From an uncultured Clostridia bacterium (GTDB taxonomy: Bacteria > Bacillota > Clostridia > Oscillospirales > Oscillospiraceae): a stretch of 64,000 bases of DNA. The translations under genes were made by a program, and so were the position numbers. Each line of letters opens with the position of its first letter. Position 1 is the stretch's first letter. Location: assembly GCA_945949735.1 (NCBI GenBank), contig CAMFFO010000002.1, positions 27,851 to 91,850 on the forward strand. Reading direction: 5' to 3'. Under the pieces are notes generated by a model. It searched no databases and was not told where the DNA came from. It was given only the letters and a program-made list of their open reading frames with translations. This document shows positions 59,476 to 64,000 of this stretch, piece after piece.

Positions 59476-59613
59476 GAATGATGGAAAATTGTTGCGATAA
59501 GCACAATTCTTTGCCGATGCAAACGCATAATAACGAATATAAAAATCGGGAAAATGATGTCAAAAATGATGTCAGGTTTTCGGGATAATCACATTCCTTT
59601 TTGGCGTATGCCT

Positions 59614-59859
59614 TTAGCTTATCTGCGGATTCGTGTGTTTCTTTTCACGGAGGTTGGTATAGATTGCCATGGTGGTGTTTATGTCCGCGTGGCCGAGGAG
59701 TTTCTTTGCGGTATGCACATCAACGTCCGCCTCAAACAGGATGGTGGCGCAGCCGTGCCGTAGAGAATGGGCTGTCAGGTTTGGTTTGAAGTTGTGGACG
59801 ACGTAGGTCTTTCCTTGTTTGCTGATCTTTGTTTCCTGGGTATCCTCGACGAAGCCCAT
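59614..59859 (-). pseudogene. tyrosine recombinase/phage integrase C-terminal fragment
   Basis: LTAHSLRHGCATILFEADVDVHTAKKLLGHADINTTMAIYTNL (catalytic HxxR, H and Y); no N-terminal half. Confidence 0.85.
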
Positions 59860-59878
59860 ATCCTTAACTCAGCAAACC

Positions 59879-60062
59879 GACAAATTGGTGTTTGTCGAGA
59901 TGCCACCGTAGGGGCGGCTATTAGCCGCCCGCTTTTGTTTCGTCAACGAAAGTGCTTCCGTTTATCGGAAACGCTCAGAAACCTGAACGTTTCCGGGCGG
60001 CTAATAGCCGCCCCTACGGTGGCAATGCAGCGTGTTTGGAAATCTACAAACACCAATTTGTC
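59879..60062. repeat. palindromic element family A', copy 3
   Basis: GACAAATTGGTGTTTGTCG...GTAGGGGCGGCTATTAGCCGCCC...GGGCGGCTAATAGCCGCCCCTAC...CAAACACCAATTTGTC. Confidence 0.88.
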
Positions 60063-60219
60063 AGGCTGCTGACTTAGGCCAGTATGCTATTTTGAAATTA
60101 TTGCGATTATTTTTTACCGTCTAATATTTCGAGAATTGCAGTATTACTGAACGCTATATTCATAACGTCCCGAAGGGACTCCTTAACTGTCCACTGTCCT
60201 GCGTCTATGAGAGCGGAAA

Positions 60220-62568
60220 GTGGGCAAATCTTTACGACTGGGGCGAAAAAAGGCGCCCAACGGATACTATGATCCGGCGGACGGGAGCATCCATATTGAC
60301 CTGAACGCAGGGCAGTCCGGCAAGGGCACCATGCTGTTCACCGTGGCCCATGAGCTGGCCCATTTTATCAAGGACTGGTCAAGCGTCAAATATATGGCTC
60401 TTGCGGATGCGCTGGTGAAGCAGTACCAGAAGCAGGGCGTAACTGTTTCGGAGCTGGTGGACAATCAGATCGAAAAGGCAAAGCTGAACGGGCGGGAAAT
60501 GAGCAGACTGGAAGCGTTTGACGAGATGGTGGCGGATTCCATGGAGAGTATGCTCACCGATGAAAACGCGGCGGCTTTCCTGGAACGGCTTGCCCAGCGG
60601 GACAGGGGGCTTAAAGAGAAGATTGTTTCCTGGCTGAAGGAGCTGGCCGCGAAGCTGAAAAACGCGCTGAGCGCCTACAAGGACGTGAAGCCAGATTCCC
60701 AGGAGGGGAAGATGGTGGCCCAGATGGAGGATTTCCGAAAGGAGATCATGGGCATCTATACCTCCGCGCTGGTGGATGCCGGGGAGAATTTCAGGGAGAA
60801 TGGAGGTACTTTAACATCAGATGGTGATTATCTCTATTCGGAAAGAGTTACGGATAAGGATACGCTTGATTTCCTTAACAGTCAGGAAACTGTAACCACA
60901 TACAAAACCATGCAGATCGTTGACGGGAAGCTGTACCCTCCTATGGCATCCAGAATTGGAGGGAAGCATGAGGACTACAGCGTTCTTGGAGAATGGGAAC
61001 AGGCTACAGAACACCCCGAACTGATAAAGGAAAACGGTAAATTCAAACTCGATAAGGGAAAAGGACAGGGCAGCATTGAAGCCGCGTACAATCCTTATAT
61101 GCATTCGTCGAATCTGGTTATCAACGATCAGTTTTCAGGAGCATATGCTCGGGACAATCTTGTTACTGTAGAATGTGAAGTACCTGTCAGTGAACTTACC
61201 AGCGGATACAGAGCACAGTACGCGAAGGATTCTGTCGGTTGGCACGCATGGCACACAGGAACCGTAGCTGGCGCGATTCGGAAAGCTACCGGGGTGGAAA
61301 GACAGGTTTTGCTTTCCAGGTGGATTAAGCCTGTCCGAATCCTATCGGATTCCGAAGTTGCGGCTATGTATAAGGATTTGCTTGATGGAACAGATATCTC
61401 TGTTCCTGACAATGTGGTAACTCCTTCGCTCCTTTCCGAATTGAAAAAGGCTGGTGTGAAAATCAATGAAAGCGGAAGAGTAAAGCATTCATACCGGGAA
61501 GGTGGAGAGAAGTATTCTGATCGATACATTTCTTCAGATGTTGACACAAATGTGCTTTCCCTTGTCGAGCGCGTAAAATCTGGTCACTATTCCGATAATG
61601 AAAAGGTATTTTTTAGCACTGTCCCTGATAAAATAGCATCGACGATTGAGAAAATTACAGGTATTGATGTTAAAGGTTTTCGTGTCGCTATAGAAGCTCG
61701 GCAAATATACCACATTCTAAATGACCATGGCCCAAAAGGCACTTCAGACCATTCGATGGCCGATCCAAATGATATTGCTCGGATAAGATACACTTTAGAT
61801 GACCCTGACGATATTCGTGAATCAGGTACAACAAAGGCATACACCCATTTCAAAAATGGAAAAAACAGGCTTGCGCCAACTGTTCTTTATGAAAAAAGCA
61901 TTGGAGATAAGTCCTATTATGTTGTGCAAGCGGTACCGGATACGAAAGCCAAAATACTTTATATTGTGTCAGCATTTATTGGGAAAAGCGGATACAAAAA
62001 GGAAGTCCAGCAGCTCATCAATGCCAATGGCTCTGATGCAACGGCTAAAACCGGTTCTGCTGAAACTTCCAATTACAGTATACGCGACCCCAATTCTGTT
62101 GTCAAGCAGAAATTCTCCGACCGTGACCCGACAGCGGAGGCTACGCGGGCGGCGTTGGAGAAGGAGAATGGGAAACTGCGGGAGGATGTTTCCAGGCTCA
62201 GGGAGCTGCTGAGGCTGCAGGGGAAGGTGACCGGCGGGACGGTGATGAAGCCCTCCAGCGTGGAGGCGGCGGCAAGATGGCTGAACAAGTACGCCGGGGC
62301 AAAGGCGGATGTGAAGGAGCTCAGCCGGATTCTGACGGAGTTTTACCAGTTCATCGCCACTGACAAGGACTACAGTTGGGAGGATGTCCACGATCGGGCT
62401 ATGGTCATTGCCAAATACCTTAAGGACAATGTACAGATCAAGCCCCAGATGAGCGACTACGCCAGGGACGTGCTGCGGGATATCCGGGGGATCAAGATCA
62501 CCCTGGACGAGAGCCAGCGGGCCAAGGCAGAATACCAATACGGATGTGTTGATGCAATCAAGAGTTGA
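60220..62568 (+). CDS. fragment of a mobile-element polyvalent protein: zincin metalloprotease, unknown middle module, BECR-type (PBECR3-like) nuclease, coiled coil
   Basis: FTVAHELAHFIKDW (HExxH); IEARQIYHILNDHGPKGTSDHSMADPNDIARIRYTLDDPDDI...GDKSYYVVQAVPDTKAKILYIVSAFIG. Starts mid-domain with GTG and ends abruptly near a family B fragment. Confidence 0.6.
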   Translation: MGKSLRLGRKKAPNGYYDPADGSIHIDLNAGQSGKGTMLFTVAHELAHFIKDWSSVKYMALADALVKQYQKQGVTVSELVDNQIEKAKLNGREMSRLEAFDEMVADSMESMLTDENAAAFLERLAQRDRGLKEKIVSWLKELAAKLKNALSAYKDVKPDSQEGKMVAQMEDFRKEIMGIYTSALVDAGENFRENGGTLTSDGDYLYSERVTDKDTLDFLNSQETVTTYKTMQIVDGKLYPPMASRIGGKHEDYSVLGEWEQATEHPELIKENGKFKLDKGKGQGSIEAAYNPYMHSSNLVINDQFSGAYARDNLVTVECEVPVSELTSGYRAQYAKDSVGWHAWHTGTVAGAIRKATGVERQVLLSRWIKPVRILSDSEVAAMYKDLLDGTDISVPDNVVTPSLLSELKKAGVKINESGRVKHSYREGGEKYSDRYISSDVDTNVLSLVERVKSGHYSDNEKVFFSTVPDKIASTIEKITGIDVKGFRVAIEARQIYHILNDHGPKGTSDHSMADPNDIARIRYTLDDPDDIRESGTTKAYTHFKNGKNRLAPTVLYEKSIGDKSYYVVQAVPDTKAKILYIVSAFIGKSGYKKEVQQLINANGSDATAKTGSAETSNYSIRDPNSVVKQKFSDRDPTAEATRAALEKENGKLREDVSRLRELLRLQGKVTGGTVMKPSSVEAAARWLNKYAGAKADVKELSRILTEFYQFIATDKDYSWEDVHDRAMVIAKYLKDNVQIKPQMSDYARDVLRDIRGIKITLDESQRAKAEYQYGCVDAIKS

Positions 62569-62576
62569 TACGTCAA

Positions 62577-62625
62577 AAACTTGCTGTCATTGTGCGTCAG
62601 TGCGCTTACGTCGCAATGACACCGT
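62577..62625. repeat. family B fragment (copy 7)
   Basis: CTTGCTGTCATTGTGCGTCAGTGCGCTTACGTCGCAATGACA. Confidence 0.7.
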
Positions 62626-62721
62626 TTTCAGCCTGCGCGCAACAGTATCCAGTGTATATGGCCCGTTTCAACTATTGATTCGAATTGTTGACTGCCGCTG
62701 AAGTAATTTTAAAGGATTTTC

Positions 62722-62750
62722 TTGACAAATCCGCTCCGTGGGGTTATAAT
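62722..62750 (+). promoter_or_regulatory. consensus promoter of tRNA-Ala
   Basis: TTGACA, 17-nt spacer, TATAAT. Confidence 0.85.
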
Positions 62751-62773
62751 TGCTTGGCAACCTCCGGAGAAAC

Positions 62774-62849
62774 GGGCTTGTAGCGCAGCTGGGAGCGCAC
62801 CACATTCGCATTGTGGGGGTCGAGGGTTCGAATCCCTTCAAGTCCACCA
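62774..62849 (+). tRNA. tRNA-Ala(CGC), CCA encoded
   Basis: GGGCTTG...CCACATTCGCATTGTGG...GGTTCGAATCCC...CAAGTCCACCA; G3-T70 (AlaRS identity pair). Confidence 0.95.
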
Positions 62850-62894
62850 TGAAAAAACCTCTTTTGTCTGACAGGACAAGAGAGGTTTTTTCAT
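62850..62894. terminator. tRNA-Ala terminator
   Basis: TGAAAAAACCTCTTTTGTC...GACAAGAGAGGTTTTTTCA. Confidence 0.85.
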
Positions 62895-63069
62895 GATTTT
62901 CGGGGCCAATCGGCTCTGTGCCAACACTGCGCATTTGCGTCTGCGGATCCCGACGGGCGCGGATACCGCGCCCCGGTGCGTTAATCGTCAGCAGCGGTCA
63001 TTTTGCTGAACATCCACGACAAACAGTACGACGCCTCCGCAGCGGACAGGGATCTCTATGGTTCAATGA

Positions 63070-63256
63070 AAAAACTTGTGTGTTTGCACAGAACGCTATC
63101 GTTTTTACTGTAGGGGAGGCATTCATGCCTCCCGAGTACACGGTACAATTTGCCGAAATGCGGAGTAAAATTGGAAAGTTTCACCGCCGGGAGGCATGAA
63201 TGCCTCCCCTACAGTGTTTTCGGCGTTTCCAGAACAGACATACAAACACCAATTTG
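63070..63256. repeat. palindromic element family E (GGGAGGCATTCATGCCTCCC core)
   Basis: CTGTAGGGGAGGCATTCATGCCTCCC...GGGAGGCATGAATGCCTCCCCTACAG...CAAACACCAATTT. Confidence 0.8.
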
Positions 63257-63353
63257 TTTGGCAGCAGAATCTTTCAGTCACTCGTGATTTCCGCATCCTG
63301 CGCCCTGGTGGAATGCTGACAAGGGGAGGGAATGCTCACACACACAAACTTTT

Positions 63354-63668
63354 TCATTGAGGCATCTCTATTGTAGGAATACTGCTCAGCGCCCCACCGG
63401 GGATTCCACCGCTGCTGAATGGCGCTGCGGACTGATACTGCATTTCGATCTGTTCGCCATACCGCTTCAGGATTGCCAGAGCTTCTTCCAGGTGGTCATG
63501 GTTGACACCAATCATCAGCGTTACACTTTTCTTATTCAAAAAACCGCCGGTGGAATGCAGAACCGTGGCATAAAACCCTTTGGCATTCAGATTCTCAATC
63601 GCAACCCGGTAGTCATCGCCCTGCAGCACAGCGAAGATCATCTTATCACAGTTAATATGTTTTTCCAT
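63354..63668 (-). CDS. cyclic-di-AMP receptor-like protein (DarA/PstA, PII-like)
   Basis: KMIFAVLQGDDYRVAIENLNAKGFYATVLHSTGGFLNKKSVTLMIGV. Confidence 0.88.
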   Translation of the reverse strand: MEKHINCDKMIFAVLQGDDYRVAIENLNAKGFYATVLHSTGGFLNKKSVTLMIGVNHDHLEEALAILKRYGEQIEMQYQSAAPFSSGGIPGGALSSIPTIEMPQ

Positions 63669-63936
63669 GTTCCTTTGAATCTCCTCTCACTTGGCCTGCT
63701 TGCGAAATGGATTATAGCACAGAGGTCATAAAGATCGTGTTATTTTCGAAAGGGCCAAATTAAACATATGCAAATATGGATTTTGGCGGCTAAACGAAGA
63801 ATTCGTGCCAAGCTGTCAAAAGGAGAAAAAACGCAGCCGCGTGTGCAGCGGATCTGCCCGCCATTGCCTGCTCAGGCGAAACAGCGCCCGCAGCACACCC
63901 TGACAGGCGCTTTCAGATCCCCCAAGGAGTCCAGAA

Positions 63937-64000
63937 AACTGGTGCTTGAAAAAATGCTGTCATTGCGAGCCAGTGCGCACACTGGCGTGGCAATCCCCCG
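63937..64000. repeat. family B, copy 8 (cut by window end)
   Basis: AAACTGGTGCTTGAAAAAATGCTGTCATTGCGAGCCAGTGCGCACACTGGCGTGGCAATCCCCC. Confidence 0.75.

Noticed and set aside
62918-63199. 93-aa ORF MPTLRICVCGSRRARIPRPG
   Set aside because: No RBS or domain; overlaps the family E element.

Overview
The window looks like chromosomal DNA of a moderately GC-rich, spore-former-type Clostridia (Oscillospirales-like). This placement is inferred from protein content only. Clear genes and operons: xpaC-like/telA, a WYL regulator, nfo, an FHA-FtsW/RodA protein with a penicillin-binding protein, livJHMGF, a DUF3794/LysM sporulation-type protein, two COG0523-type GTPases (one with a large His/Asp/Cys-rich insert), peptidoglycan-binding/SpoIID-like genes, asnB, pyk, carD, a thioester/SpaA surface adhesin with sortase and TraX, fumC, an ECF sigma factor with a putative membrane partner, a hexuronate catabolic operon (uxaB-uxaA-[broken MATE]-uxaC-eda-VOC-kdgK) with an AraC regulator, a ZIP transporter, a cat gene, a PrsA-type PPIase, an ATP-grasp/double-esterase cassette, a PHP phosphatase, mutY, tRNA-Arg(ACG), tRNA-Ala(CGC) and a DarA-like protein. 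The strongest candidates for something new are: (1) a possible ribosome-mediated attenuator upstream of livJ, consisting of a consensus promoter, a 56-codon ORF whose last 28 residues include 15 Leu/Val/Ile, and a terminator with a competing 7-bp antiterminator pairing at the leader stop codon; (2) about 20 intergenic palindromic elements in at least six core families that share short terminal inverted repeats (TAAATTGKTGTTT...AAACAMCAATTTA), with near-identical, inverted, nested and internally deleted copies; (3) a scrambled tRNA-Arg locus with a second tRNA 3' end whose acceptor strand pairs better with the tRNA 5' end than the adjacent one, next to hairpin elements bounded by T-arm-like GGGACTCG/CGAGTCCC; (4) a mobile-element graveyard holding a truncated integrase and a truncated polyvalent protein (zincin plus BECR-like nuclease), both broken next to the repeats. 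Three genes (GNAT, cat, MATE) look frameshifted. All calls were made by reading the sequence; no database search was run.
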